DNA of 64,000 nt from JBDOQU01 sp039839375 (GTDB lineage: Bacteria; Pseudomonadota; Alphaproteobacteria; DSM-16000; Inquilinaceae), in contig NZ_JBDOQU010000014.1 of the NCBI RefSeq assembly GCF_039839375.1, positions 1 through 64,000 of the forward strand, in the 5' to 3' direction. The notes under the pieces are model-generated. The model was not told the DNA's origin. It ran no database searches and saw only the letters and a list, made by a program, of their open reading frames with translations. The position numbers were made by a program, and so were the translations under genes. Positions 36,754 to 45,603 of the stretch are shown in pieces (position 1 is the first letter of the stretch; each line of letters begins with the position of its first letter).

Positions 36754-37004
36754 CCGGACGCACAGGCAAACGCGGTTTCGCATCCCGGCCGGGCGATCCC
36801 GAAAACTGGATCAAGGCGGCCGAGACGCCGCCGCACGGCAAGGCTACCGGCGAAGCGTTCACCGCGCGCCTGACCATCGACATCACGCCCGAGCTGCGCG
36901 GGCGCATCAAAGTTGCTGCATTCCGGCGCGGCATCACCGTCACCGACATGCTGCGCGATCTGCTCGCCCGCGAGTTTCCGCCGACCGATGGAGATCCGAC
37001 ATGA
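36750..37004 (+). CDS. Ribbon-helix-helix partition partner
   Basis: This 84-residue protein has the C-terminal pattern AFTARLTIDITPELRGRIKVAAFRRGITVTDMLRDLLAREFP, a ribbon-helix-helix fold. In this position it is the small DNA-binding partner of ParA (ParB or ParG type). ATGA overlaps on both sides show translational coupling with parA and the DUF2840 gene. Confidence 0.83.
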   Translation: MTGRTGKRGFASRPGDPENWIKAAETPPHGKATGEAFTARLTIDITPELRGRIKVAAFRRGITVTDMLRDLLAREFPPTDGDPT

Positions 37005-37519
37005 CCGGCAAAGCGGCCCGCCGCATGCACGGCCGTCCGCTGCCAGACGAGCCGCCACCCTTCACCACATTGGTCGAGCTGACCTTCCAAAAGCAGAAGG
37101 TCGAGCACTGGATACGCTTCGGCGGGAAGAGCTACGAACGGATCATCGACCGCCGCCGCAGCGTTGTCGGCTTCGCGCCGAACAGCATTTTCGCCTTCGT
37201 CAGATGGGCGGCCGGCGAGCACGGCACGATCGTCTCGCGCATCGACATCGTGCGGGCCACCGACTGCGGCGAGCCGTTCCAGACGCTGCCCTTCGTTCGT
37301 CCCGGTGGTGAGATCCTGTTGCGCCTCCACAGCTGGGCGAAAGTCCAGCGCGCCCTTGCGGCCATCGACGCCGTTGAAGCGCTCGGCCTCAATGCCGTCG
37401 ACGTTTCGCCAGAGCATTGGCGGCATGTCCACAACCGTCTGACCGCCGGTCTGGAGCCGCACGCCTATTCGCCCGAGCGGCATGCCGCCTGGCTTCACCG
37501 CCGGAGGATCGCCCCATGA
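37001..37519 (+). CDS. DUF2840 protein
   Basis: This 172-residue protein, with TTLVELTFQKQKVEHWIRFGGKSYERIIDRRRSVVGF and SPERHAAWLHRRRIAP, matches DUF2840. The family is found between the partition genes and traF in Tn4371-like elements. No catalytic motif is apparent. It overlaps its neighbours by four bases each. Confidence 0.8.
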   Translation: MTGKAARRMHGRPLPDEPPPFTTLVELTFQKQKVEHWIRFGGKSYERIIDRRRSVVGFAPNSIFAFVRWAAGEHGTIVSRIDIVRATDCGEPFQTLPFVRPGGEILLRLHSWAKVQRALAAIDAVEALGLNAVDVSPEHWRHVHNRLTAGLEPHAYSPERHAAWLHRRRIAP

Positions 37520-38061
37520 CGCGCCGCCGCATCCTCACGGTGGCGACGGTGGCCGTCATCGGCGTCGCCGCCGCAAGCGCCGCCGATTGGCCGACGAAAC
37601 TCATCTGGAACGCCACGACGAGCGCACCCGTCGGCTTCTACACCATCGCGCCAGCGGACCCGATCGAGGTAACCAAACTGGTCGCCGTGATGCCGCCCAA
37701 GCGGTTCGCCCGCTTCGTGGTGCAGCGCGGCTATATCGGGCGCGGCGTGCCGCTCCTGAAGCGCGTTCTTGGCCTGCCGGGCCAGCGCGTATGCCGTATC
37801 GGCCTCACGATCACGGTTGACGGAATCGAGATGGGCGCGGCCTTGGACCGCGACCGCGCGGGCCGCGAACTGCCCGCCTGGCAGGGCTGCCGCGTGATCC
37901 GCGACGGCGAACTCTTCCTCATGAACTGGGACGTCCCAGACAGCCTCGACGGCCGTTACTTCGGACCCATTCCCGCAAGTTCCGTCATCGGCCGGGCGCA
38001 GCCGCTCTGGACCGATGAAGACGGCGACGGGCGCTTCGTATGGCGCGCCCCATCGCACTGA
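37516..38061 (+). CDS. traF: TraF-type signal peptidase (S26)
   Basis: This 181-residue protein has an N-terminal membrane segment (about residues 6-23) and S26 peptidase motifs: the serine in TTSAPVGFY and the lysine in PLLKRVLGLPGQ. TraF processes and cyclises the TrbC pilin in RP4-like systems, acting at the periplasmic face. It overlaps the DUF2840 gene. Confidence 0.9.
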   Translation: MTRRRILTVATVAVIGVAAASAADWPTKLIWNATTSAPVGFYTIAPADPIEVTKLVAVMPPKRFARFVVQRGYIGRGVPLLKRVLGLPGQRVCRIGLTITVDGIEMGAALDRDRAGRELPAWQGCRVIRDGELFLMNWDVPDSLDGRYFGPIPASSVIGRAQPLWTDEDGDGRFVWRAPSH

Positions 38062-38098
38062 GCCCGCACATCCACCCCCAAGCCACGGGAGATTTACC

Positions 38099-38434
38099 AT
38101 GCCCCAGATCGGTCAATTCACGCGCGAGGAAACGCACTTCGTCGGGCGTGTCCATACGCTTACCCTCTATCGCGAACTCACCATCGTTCCCGCCGAACAG
38201 TCGGACGCGGAGAACGCGCCGGACTATCGCGTTCATCACGGCGCGGACGATGGACCGGAGATCGGCGCAGCCTGGAAGCGGACCGGCGAGAAGGCCGGCG
38301 AATATCTTTCGGTCCTGATCGACGACCCCGCCTTGCCGCAGGCGATCCGAGCCAATCTCTTTCAAGATGGCGACGACAAAGCAGCGTGGTCGTTGCAGTG
38401 GAACCGTCCGCCTCGGCGTGGCGGAAAGGACTGA
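38099..38434 (+). CDS. DUF736 protein, copy 2
   Basis: This 111-residue protein, MPQIGQFTREETHFVGRVHTLTLYRELTIVPAEQ...GPEIGAAWKRTGEKAGEYLSVLIDDPAL, matches DUF736. It shares the EIGAAWK.. core with copy 1 but is otherwise clearly different, so this is not a recent duplication. GGGAG precedes the ATG. It lies between traF and the lytic transglycosylase. Confidence 0.87.
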   Translation: MPQIGQFTREETHFVGRVHTLTLYRELTIVPAEQSDAENAPDYRVHHGADDGPEIGAAWKRTGEKAGEYLSVLIDDPALPQAIRANLFQDGDDKAAWSLQWNRPPRRGGKD

Positions 38435-38437
38435 GCG

Positions 38438-39205
38438 ATGCCGCCCTTGCGCATCCAGCTGCGTCACCGGCATGCGTTCGGGCGTCGTCGCGCCGCCCGG
38501 CGCATTGCGCTGCTTCTCCTTTCCGGCTTTCCGCTTTCGGTAGCGCCGGAAGCACCCACTTTCGCTCAGCCAGCACCGTCCATCGCCACACCCGCCAGCA
38601 ATCCCTATGCGACGCATATTGCCGAGGCATCGCAGCGCTTCGGCATACCCGAGCGCTGGATTCGCGCCGTGCTGCGTGCCGAAAGCGCTGGCGACATGCG
38701 TGCGATCTCGTCGGCCGGAGCGATGGGATTGATGCAGGTCATGCCCGACACTTGGGCGGGCCTGCGCGTCCGTTATCGCCTTGGTCGCGATCCTTACGAA
38801 CCGCGCGACAACATCCTCGCGGGGACGGCCTATCTGCGCGAGATGTTCGACCGCTACGGCAATGTTTCGGCGATGCTGGCGGCCTATAATGCCGGTCCCG
38901 CGCGCTACGACGACCACCTTGCGACCGGCCGCCCATTGCCCCCCGAAACGCGCGCCTATGTGTCTACCCTCGTTCCGGTTCTGGACGGTATGGCTGCCCC
39001 CGACGCGCCGCCACCACCGCCCGACTGGCGTGAAGCTCCGCTCTTCGTCACGCGCCCGACCGACGCGCGAACTGCCGCCACGCCGCCGTCCGCGGCGCGT
39101 TCGGCTGGCGCCCGTGCATCCGTTCCTGCGCACAATCCTGACGATACGGAGCCGGAAACCGACAGCCTTTTCGTGGCCCGCGCCAGCGAAGGAGAAGCCC
39201 CATGA
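38438..39205 (+). CDS. Lytic transglycosylase (VirB1-like)
   Basis: This 255-residue exported protein has a hydrophobic N-terminal segment (about residues 23-42). The SLT domain follows: VLRAESAGDMRAISSAGAMGLMQVMPDTW, with the catalytic glutamate in RAESAG, then NILAGTAYLREMFDRYGN and AAYNAGP. A proline-rich tail follows. It opens peptidoglycan for the mating channel. It starts three bases after the DUF736 stop. Confidence 0.9.
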   Translation: MPPLRIQLRHRHAFGRRRAARRIALLLLSGFPLSVAPEAPTFAQPAPSIATPASNPYATHIAEASQRFGIPERWIRAVLRAESAGDMRAISSAGAMGLMQVMPDTWAGLRVRYRLGRDPYEPRDNILAGTAYLREMFDRYGNVSAMLAAYNAGPARYDDHLATGRPLPPETRAYVSTLVPVLDGMAAPDAPPPPPDWREAPLFVTRPTDARTAATPPSAARSAGARASVPAHNPDDTEPETDSLFVARASEGEAP

Positions 39206-39522
39206 GGATCGCGTTTCCGCGCTCGGTGTGCGCCGTTCCAGTGTCCAGTCAGGCAGGTTTGCACCTGGCTGAAATCCCTGCAGGAAAAGCGGAAAGGGCG
39301 AAAAGGAGGGAGGGCAAGATTGAAGGAACCGGCACCATGTCGGGCCGAGTTCCGAAATTGTTGTTGTCTGCACACTGGTTAGGCGGCCGTTTCCGGCACT
39401 GTTGCTTTGAGGCGGGGAGTGCCGCGATTTCGCGCAACACTTTGGCGTTGCTGGATTTTGTCCGGCACCATATCCGCCGATTGTCCGATTCTCCGCGATT
39501 TGGGCCGGAGGCGCATCCATGA
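39202..39522 (+). CDS. Doubtful small frame before the relaxase
   Basis: A 106-residue frame overlaps both the transglycosylase and the relaxase by exactly four bases (ATGA), which argues for real coding and coupling. Its composition is odd (many Arg, Ser and Cys, no motif), and the segment contains an oriT-like inverted repeat. It may therefore be non-coding transfer-origin sequence that happens to stay open. I cannot decide between the two. Confidence 0.35.
   Translation: MRIAFPRSVCAVPVSSQAGLHLAEIPAGKAERAKRREGKIEGTGTMSGRVPKLLLSAHWLGGRFRHCCFEAGSAAISRNTLALLDFVRHHIRRLSDSPRFGPEAHP
39254..39282 (+). other. Candidate origin of transfer (oriT)
   Basis: An inverted repeat CAGGT-TTGC-ACCTG (39254-39267) is followed six bases later by ATCCCTGC, close to the ATCCTGC nick core of RP4-type origins. 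It lies about 240 bases before the relaxase start, the usual neighbourhood of oriT. The extra C in the core is a departure from the RP4 site. Confidence 0.35.
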
Positions 39523-41573
39523 GCGCCGACGACGAAAACCGCTTCCGGCCGAAGCCCGGCCGCATCCGCTCGGACACGCCGCGCGCGGGCAAGACAAAGA
39601 GCTTCCTCACGCAAGCCAAGAAGATCGCCCGGCAACAGCGCCACACCGCGCCCCGCGTCAGTTTCGGAACGGCGGTGTTCACGCCCGCAACCCCTTCCGG
39701 TTCGCATGTGGTCCTGTCGAGCGGCAAGGGCGTGAAGCGTGGGCGCGGCGCAGTCTTCGTCCGCACCCGCAATCTCGGCGGCGGCTGGCATCACCGGCAA
39801 CCCGGCGCGCGCCGCGTCATGGTGCAGCAGCGCTACATCCTCCATCCCGGAAAGGGCCGGAAGGCGCAATCCCATCTGCGCTATATCCAGCGCGACGGCA
39901 CCTCGCGCGACGGCGAGCGCGGTCAAGTTTATTCGCGCGGCGAGACCCAAGCCGATGGCGACGCCTTCCTTGAATGCGGCCAGGAGGACCGCCACCAGTT
40001 CCGCTTCATCGTCTCGCCCGAGGACGGGTCAGAGTTGTCGGACCTCACGGCCTATACCCGCGACCTCATGGGCCGGATGGAAGCTGATCTTGGCACGCAG
40101 CTCGATTGGGTGGCGGTCAATCACTACAACACCGGCCATCCCCATGTGCATGTCATCGTCCGGGGCAAGGACGATCTGGGGCAGGATCTGGTCATCAACG
40201 GCGACTACATCGTTCATGGTGTCCGCGAACGGGCCAGCGAGTTGGCGACGCTGGAACTCGGCCACGTCAGCGAGATCGAGCAGACCCGCAAGCTCACCAC
40301 CGAGATAGATCAGGATCGTTTCACCCGCATCGACCGGGCCATTGCCGAGGAAGCCGACGGACGGTTCCTCGACCTGCGCCACGAGCCGGGGGAGCGGAAG
40401 CGGCAGTTCGAGCGCACGCTTCGCCTGCGCCGGCTGTCCAAGCTGGGGCGGATGGGCCTCGCCTCCGAACACGCCCCCGGCGTCTGGGAATTGAACGAAA
40501 AGCTGGAACCAACCCTGCGCGAACTGGGCGAACGCGGCGACATCATCCGCACCATGCAAAGATCGCTCGCCGCCGATGGGCTGGAGCGCGATCCCATGAC
40601 CTTCCGCATCTATGAGGGCGCACCCGCAACACCTGTTACCGGCCGCGTTCTCGACAAATATCTCGCCAACGAGTTGGGCGACAATCTCACCGTCGTCGTG
40701 GACGGGATCGACGGGCGGACACACCACATCGCCAATATCGACCCCATGCAGTTGGAGGATGCCCGGATTGGCAGCGTCATCGAGATCGGCCGCGCCGAGG
40801 CGAATGCCCGGCCGTCCGACCGCGCCATTGTCGCCATTGCCGAGGACGGCATCTATCGACCGAGCCGCCATCTGGAGCAGGCGAAGTTCGAGGGCTGCGT
40901 TCCGGGCGGCGACTATGAGGGCTATGTCGATGCTCATGTCCGGCGGCTGGAGGCATTGCGCCGCGCCGGGATCGTCGAGCGGATCGACGCCAACCAATGG
41001 CGCATCCCCGACGATTTCGAGAGCCGCGCCGCCGCCTATGACGCCGGCCGCACCCGACAGGGCAGCGTTCGAGCCCTGTCGGCCTTCGACCTTGAAAAGC
41101 AGATCGGCGCGGACGGCGCCACCTGGCTCGACAGGCAGCTGCTATCCGCCGACGCATCGGATCTCGCCCCGGCCGGTTTCGGCCAGCAGGTGCGCGAGGC
41201 GATGGACCAGCGCCGCGAACATCACATCGACCACGGCGACGCCGTGCGCCAGCAGGACGGCCGAACCTTCTATCGGCGCAATCTTCTCGCGACGCTGCGC
41301 GAGCGCGAGGTTGCCAGCGTTGGCGCGGAGATCGCCGCGAACAAGGCGCTGCCGTTCCGGGCGGCCACGGACGGCGAGAGCGTCAGCGGCAAGTTCACCG
41401 GGACCGTGCAGCTATCGAGCGGCAAGTTCGCCATTGTCGAGAAGGCGCACGAGTTCACCCTTGTCCCGTGGCGGCCGGTCATCGACCGCCAACTCGGCCG
41501 CGAGGTCATGGGCGTCGTGCACGGCGGTTCGGTGTCGTGGCAATTGGGGCGGCAGCGAGGTCTGGGGCGGTAA
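39519..41573 (+). CDS. VirD2-type relaxase
   Basis: This 684-residue protein has an N-terminal relaxase domain with HLRYIQRDG, FIVSPEDG, and the metal-binding motif NTGHPHVHVIVRG (HxHxH near residue 207). The long C-terminal part matches the DUF3363 region of Rlx/VirD2 proteins in Tn4371-like elements. It would nick at oriT, attach covalently and lead the strand to TraG and the Trb channel. Confidence 0.9.
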   Translation: MSADDENRFRPKPGRIRSDTPRAGKTKSFLTQAKKIARQQRHTAPRVSFGTAVFTPATPSGSHVVLSSGKGVKRGRGAVFVRTRNLGGGWHHRQPGARRVMVQQRYILHPGKGRKAQSHLRYIQRDGTSRDGERGQVYSRGETQADGDAFLECGQEDRHQFRFIVSPEDGSELSDLTAYTRDLMGRMEADLGTQLDWVAVNHYNTGHPHVHVIVRGKDDLGQDLVINGDYIVHGVRERASELATLELGHVSEIEQTRKLTTEIDQDRFTRIDRAIAEEADGRFLDLRHEPGERKRQFERTLRLRRLSKLGRMGLASEHAPGVWELNEKLEPTLRELGERGDIIRTMQRSLAADGLERDPMTFRIYEGAPATPVTGRVLDKYLANELGDNLTVVVDGIDGRTHHIANIDPMQLEDARIGSVIEIGRAEANARPSDRAIVAIAEDGIYRPSRHLEQAKFEGCVPGGDYEGYVDAHVRRLEALRRAGIVERIDANQWRIPDDFESRAAAYDAGRTRQGSVRALSAFDLEKQIGADGATWLDRQLLSADASDLAPAGFGQQVREAMDQRREHHIDHGDAVRQQDGRTFYRRNLLATLREREVASVGAEIAANKALPFRAATDGESVSGKFTGTVQLSSGKFAIVEKAHEFTLVPWRPVIDRQLGREVMGVVHGGSVSWQLGRQRGLGR

Positions 41574-41623
41574 CCTGCTTCACTGTTCAGTCGTCTAGAA
41601 AGCCTGGTGCTTCATCAACGCCG

Positions 41624-42232
41624 TCACTGAGCAAGGTGTGGCATCACCGCCTCGAAAATCAGCATGGCGCTATCGATCGTCTTCATAATCCGTTTTCTCG
41701 GGAAACCATCTCGTGCCTGGATCGAGAGGCCCTGCAGGAAAGTCGTGTAGAAATCCGCGAGCATCTCCGGGTCTGCATCCGGTCTGATCTCACCACTCTC
41801 TCGGGCCTTTTGGAGACGGCGCAGGATGACCGCGTGCCGGGCACGCCTTTGCGACGACAGCCATTCAGCGACCGCCTCATTCTGTTTCGCGCACTTGGGC
41901 GCCGACAGCACGACCATACAGCCACGCGGGTTTCCTCGCTGCGTGAACAGGGTTGCAGCATCCACGAGCATACGTCGGATGGCATCGCGCGCCGTGGGTT
42001 CCTCCGCTAGGGCACGCGCGGCAAAACCGCCTTCATGGGCGTCATAATCAGCGACGGCCTCGTGGAACAGAGCTTCCTTTGACCCGAAGGCGGCATAGAT
42101 GCTCGCCGAGGCTATCCCCATCGCCTCGACCAAGTCTGACATCGACGTGCCTTCGTAGCCGCGCGCCCAAAAGGCGTCGCGCGCCCTGCGCAACACCTGC
42201 TCACGATCGAAGGCTCTTGGTCTTCCTGCCAT
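41624..42232 (-). CDS. TetR-family repressor
   Basis: This 202-residue protein has an N-terminal helix-turn-helix, MAGRPRAFDREQVLRRARDAFWARGYEGTSMSDLVEAMGIASASIYAAFGSKEALF, and a C-terminal ligand domain. The start at 42232 is chosen at MAGRPR; a longer frame adds an unlikely leader. It is divergent from an SDR-MFS operon with a perfect inverted repeat between them. It probably represses both. Confidence 0.9.
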   Translation of the reverse strand: MAGRPRAFDREQVLRRARDAFWARGYEGTSMSDLVEAMGIASASIYAAFGSKEALFHEAVADYDAHEGGFAARALAEEPTARDAIRRMLVDAATLFTQRGNPRGCMVVLSAPKCAKQNEAVAEWLSSQRRARHAVILRRLQKARESGEIRPDADPEMLADFYTTFLQGLSIQARDGFPRKRIMKTIDSAMLIFEAVMPHLAQ

Positions 42233-42242
42233 GCGCACTCTT

Positions 42243-42313
42243 TCTGGAATGATCAACCAATAACCCTCTTGACAGCGAAAGGCAAGCACCTATTCTTTGA
42301 CGATCATTCCAGA
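42243..42313 (+). promoter_or_regulatory. Promoter flanked by TetR operators
   Basis: A strong promoter for the SDR gene has TTGACA (42269-42274) and TATTCT (42291-42296), 16 bases apart. It is flanked by a perfect 12-base inverted repeat, TCTGGAATGATC (42243-42254) and GATCATTCCAGA (42302-42313). The repeats are the likely binding sites of the divergent TetR protein. Confidence 0.75.
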
Positions 42314-42327
42314 ATCGAGGTGCAAAA

Positions 42328-43074
42328 ATGAGTGCGTATGAAGGAAAGATCGCTTTAGTCACAGGCGGCTCGCGCGGGATCGGCGAGGCTGTCGTCCGAC
42401 GCTTCGCTGAGTCCGGCGCGCGGGTTGCTTTCACTTATCGAACCGAAGCCGACAAAGCAGCCGCTATAGTCCGTGATCTGCAAGCCGCTGGTGCAACGGT
42501 GAAAGCATTCAAGGCTGATGTCACGGACGCAGCCGCCGTTGCGGCTCTGATTGAGGAAGTCGCAGCTACCTTCGGCCACATCGACATTCTGGTAAACAAC
42601 GCGGGGACTTTCGGTGTCCGCGCCATCGGTGACATCGATTTCGCCTTCTACGCAGAGCAGTTCAACGTCAATTTCTGGGGGACGCTTCAGGTCACCCAGG
42701 CGGCGCTCGCCCTGTTCCCGGAAAGCGGCGGCCGTATCATCAATCTTTCCTCGCAAAGGGCGTTCTCGCCCAAAGATCGCACGGGCGTTTATGCCGCCTC
42801 TAAAGCGGCTGTCTCTACTCTTACCCAGGCCCTTGCGATCGAGCTTGGACCGAAGGGAATTACGGTTAATGCGGTCGCGCCCGCCGTCACACGGACGGAC
42901 ATGACGGCGGGCATACCCGCCGAAAAGCGCGAACTCCTGGCGAACGCGACACCGCTCCGTCGCCTTGCCGAGCCGGACGATATTGCTGCGTCGATCGCGT
43001 TTTTGGCTTCGGACGACGCCCGATGGATCACGGGTCGTACAATCCTGACCGATGGCGGAATCACCGGCGCGTGA
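42328..43074 (+). CDS. Short-chain dehydrogenase/reductase
   Basis: This 248-residue SDR has the cofactor motif TGGSRGIG at residues 12-19, NNAG, and the catalytic Ser...Tyr-x-x-x-Lys (INLSS...YAASK). The Arg/Tyr/Arg after the second beta strand (FTYRTEADK) suggests NADP(H). It starts the operon with the MFS transporter under TetR control. The substrate is unknown; a carbonyl compound or quinone-like toxicant is plausible. Confidence 0.92.
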   Translation: MSAYEGKIALVTGGSRGIGEAVVRRFAESGARVAFTYRTEADKAAAIVRDLQAAGATVKAFKADVTDAAAVAALIEEVAATFGHIDILVNNAGTFGVRAIGDIDFAFYAEQFNVNFWGTLQVTQAALALFPESGGRIINLSSQRAFSPKDRTGVYAASKAAVSTLTQALAIELGPKGITVNAVAPAVTRTDMTAGIPAEKRELLANATPLRRLAEPDDIAASIAFLASDDARWITGRTILTDGGITGA

Positions 43075-43085
43075 GGAGCGAATCG

Positions 43086-44258
43086 ATGCCGATCGCGGTT
43101 TACATCCTTGGCCTAAGCATCTTCTGCCTCGGCACGACCGAATTCATGATCTCGGGCCTTCTGCCGTTGCTTGCGCAGGAGTTCGCGGTGTCAATCCCCA
43201 AGGCTGCCTTGCTCGTCTCGGGGTTTGCGGTCGCGGTCGCGATCGGCGGGCCGCCGTTGACGCTCGCCAGTCTGCGGACCAGCCAGAAAGCAGCACTGAT
43301 CAGCCTTTTGATCCTGTTCACAATCGGGCAGACCTTGGGCGCTCTCGCGCCCACCTATGCGATATTGATGGTAGCCCGCATAACTACGGCTCTGTCAGTA
43401 GGCGCGTTCTTCGGCATAGGAGCGGTCGTAGCTGTAAACCTTGCCGGCACGGAAAAACATGGCAAGGCTATTGCCGTCATGTTTGGTGGCCTGACCGTTG
43501 CCAACATCGTCGGCGTTCCCCTTGGTGCGTTCGTCGGCCAACATTGGGGCTGGCGAGCCAGCTTCTGGATCGTTGCCGTTCTTGCCTGCGTGAGTCTTGT
43601 CGGCGTCATTGCATTTGTTCCTGGCAGCGCGCGCTCATCCACTGTTGATGTCATGGCGGAATTGCGTCCGCTGAGACGACCGGCGATGTGGTCGGCGCTG
43701 GCGACAACAGCGCTTAGCCAAGCGGCTCTGTTCGCCGTGTACAGCTACATCGCTCCGATCCTGACAAGCGTGGCAGGCTTCTCGCCTGGAGCAGTGCCAC
43801 CAATATTGGTGCTTTTCGGGTTGGGCACTTTTGCAGGCAGCTACATCGGTGGCCACTTCGCCGATCGCCATCTGAGCCTCAACCTCTACATTGGTCTCAC
43901 GATGCTTGCCGTCGTTTTTGCGTTGTTCCCGATAGCCCTTCTTTCGAAAGTAACTGCAATCGCAATTGTGTTCGCGTTCGGGATCGCAGCGTTTGCGATC
44001 AATCCAGCGCTCCAGACGCAAGTCATGCGCGTTGCAACGGAGGCTCCAACGGTTGCGAGCACCGTCAATATATCCGCTTTCAACATTGGCAATACCCTTG
44101 GTCCCTGGTTCGGCGGTATCACGATTTCGGCTGGTTACGGCTACACGTCACCGGCAATCCTTGCCGTTGTGCTCGCATTCGCAAGCGCCATCGCAGCCGT
44201 TGTGACCGCGAAGCTCCGCCAAGCTCATCATGGCAGCAACACGGGTATGAGCAATTGA
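43086..44258 (+). CDS. MFS efflux transporter (AraJ/Cml-like)
   Basis: This 390-residue transporter has about twelve hydrophobic segments. It begins MPIAVYILGLSIFCLGTTEFMISGLLPLLAQEF, typical of drug and sugar efflux proteins of the AraJ or chloramphenicol-resistance type. ATG at 43086 follows GGAG. Only 11 bases separate it from the SDR gene. It probably exports the compound that releases the TetR repressor. Confidence 0.9.
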   Translation: MPIAVYILGLSIFCLGTTEFMISGLLPLLAQEFAVSIPKAALLVSGFAVAVAIGGPPLTLASLRTSQKAALISLLILFTIGQTLGALAPTYAILMVARITTALSVGAFFGIGAVVAVNLAGTEKHGKAIAVMFGGLTVANIVGVPLGAFVGQHWGWRASFWIVAVLACVSLVGVIAFVPGSARSSTVDVMAELRPLRRPAMWSALATTALSQAALFAVYSYIAPILTSVAGFSPGAVPPILVLFGLGTFAGSYIGGHFADRHLSLNLYIGLTMLAVVFALFPIALLSKVTAIAIVFAFGIAAFAINPALQTQVMRVATEAPTVASTVNISAFNIGNTLGPWFGGITISAGYGYTSPAILAVVLAFASAIAAVVTAKLRQAHHGSNTGMSN

Positions 44259-44453
44259 CGGCGATGGAGAACAATTCCTCGCTGCCTGCGCGGTGCGCCG
44301 CTCGTCAGTCTGGTAGCATTCGCTTCTGTCCCACTTGTCTGGCGATACCTCATCACACCGTAGCGTTAGTCGTCATCGTTGTGACAATTCTGAGCGCCCT
44401 CGCCAGCCTTCTCACCCTCAAAACCATTACCGAATGACGGAAAGCGGATAGCA

Positions 44454-45458
44454 ATGCGCCGGAGGCGATCCGCACCCATGATTGATCGTCAATGGGGAAT
44501 GCCAACCTCGCTAGGGTCGCGCATTCCCCTTGCATCCCTGATTCAAACGCTCGCCGTCGCCGAACATCTGAACTTCCGTCATGCTTCCAATGCGCTCGGC
44601 GTCAGCCTGTCGAGTGTCAGCGCCCGCGTGAAGACGCTGGAGGAAGACCTTGGCATCCTCCTGTTCGAGCGCCATGCTCGCGGCGTCCGGCTGACGGAGG
44701 CCGGCAAGCAGTTCGTTGAGCAGATCGCGGTTGGCATTGATCAACTCGATCATGCCGTGAAAACGGCCGGCATGGCAGCGGCGGGCGAATGCGGCCGTTT
44801 GCGTATCGGCGTCCACGCTCTCATTCCTGGCAGCTTCCTCGCAGAGTTGATCGAGCGATACCGAAACGAGCATCAAGGTATCAACGTCGAGATCACGGAG
44901 GGCACGGCCCGCGATGCGATCATGCAGCTTCGCGCCGACCAACTGGACGTGGCGTTCGTCGCCGGAACGCCTGAGCTGCCCGACTGCCATAGCCGCCCGA
45001 TCTGGACCGAACCGCTTGTGGCCGTTCTGCCGGAGCGGCATCAACTCGCCACGCAGCCGGTCCTTACCTGGGCTGATCTGGTGGGCGAGACGTTCCTTGT
45101 GCGCCAGGGCGGCACCGGTCCGCAGGTTCAGGACCATATCGTGCTGCGCCTCGCCGGGCGCTGGCCCGCACCGTCCATCCTGCGCTTCGACGTGGGGCGC
45201 GGCACGCTACTGTCTATGGTCGGTCAAGGCTTCGGCATCACCATCTTTGGTGCCGCTACGGCGCTGCTCCCAACTTCCGGCGTGGTTTTCCTACCCATCG
45301 CAGATGAACCCGAGCCAGCGGCGTTTTCGGCCGTGTGGTCGCCATTCAATCAAGGCGCGGCACTCCGAAACTTGCTCACTCTCGCCAACGAAATAGGCCG
45401 GGTCAATCCGGCCGGATTAAGTCGTTGCGTTTCGAAACAGCCAGTTGCACAGCAGTAA
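44454..45458 (+). CDS. LysR-family regulator (TraR-like position)
   Basis: This 334-residue protein has an N-terminal helix-turn-helix, ASLIQTLAVAEHLNFRHASNALGVSLSSVSARVKTLEEDLGILLFERHARGVRLTEAG, and a substrate-binding domain. The exact start is uncertain; 44478 and 44499 are alternatives. In Tn4371-like elements a LysR protein stands next to traG and is thought to regulate transfer. Here it is separated from the relaxase by the TetR-SDR-MFS cargo. Confidence 0.88.
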   Translation: MRRRRSAPMIDRQWGMPTSLGSRIPLASLIQTLAVAEHLNFRHASNALGVSLSSVSARVKTLEEDLGILLFERHARGVRLTEAGKQFVEQIAVGIDQLDHAVKTAGMAAAGECGRLRIGVHALIPGSFLAELIERYRNEHQGINVEITEGTARDAIMQLRADQLDVAFVAGTPELPDCHSRPIWTEPLVAVLPERHQLATQPVLTWADLVGETFLVRQGGTGPQVQDHIVLRLAGRWPAPSILRFDVGRGTLLSMVGQGFGITIFGAATALLPTSGVVFLPIADEPEPAAFSAVWSPFNQGAALRNLLTLANEIGRVNPAGLSRCVSKQPVAQQ

Positions 45459-45603
45459 CAGCGTGGACAATAGCGTAAGTGCAACCCTTCCTATTTGCCG
45501 CCGATAGTATCCTACAGCCCTCCCGCATCCGTTTTCCTGTTGCCTGTCGTGGATTTGCCTATTCTCTGATTGGCTCCGTTCCTATTTGCCGACTGGAGTC
45601 CGT

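Noticed and set aside
37985..39772. Open frame of 595 codons on the minus strand
   Set aside because: It runs antisense to traF, DUF736, the transglycosylase and the relaxase start, all of which have recognisable domains.
44264..44437. Small frame with a hydrophobic C-terminus after the MFS gene
   Set aside because: It has no clear ribosome site or family; a single hydrophobic stretch in a short frame is weak evidence.
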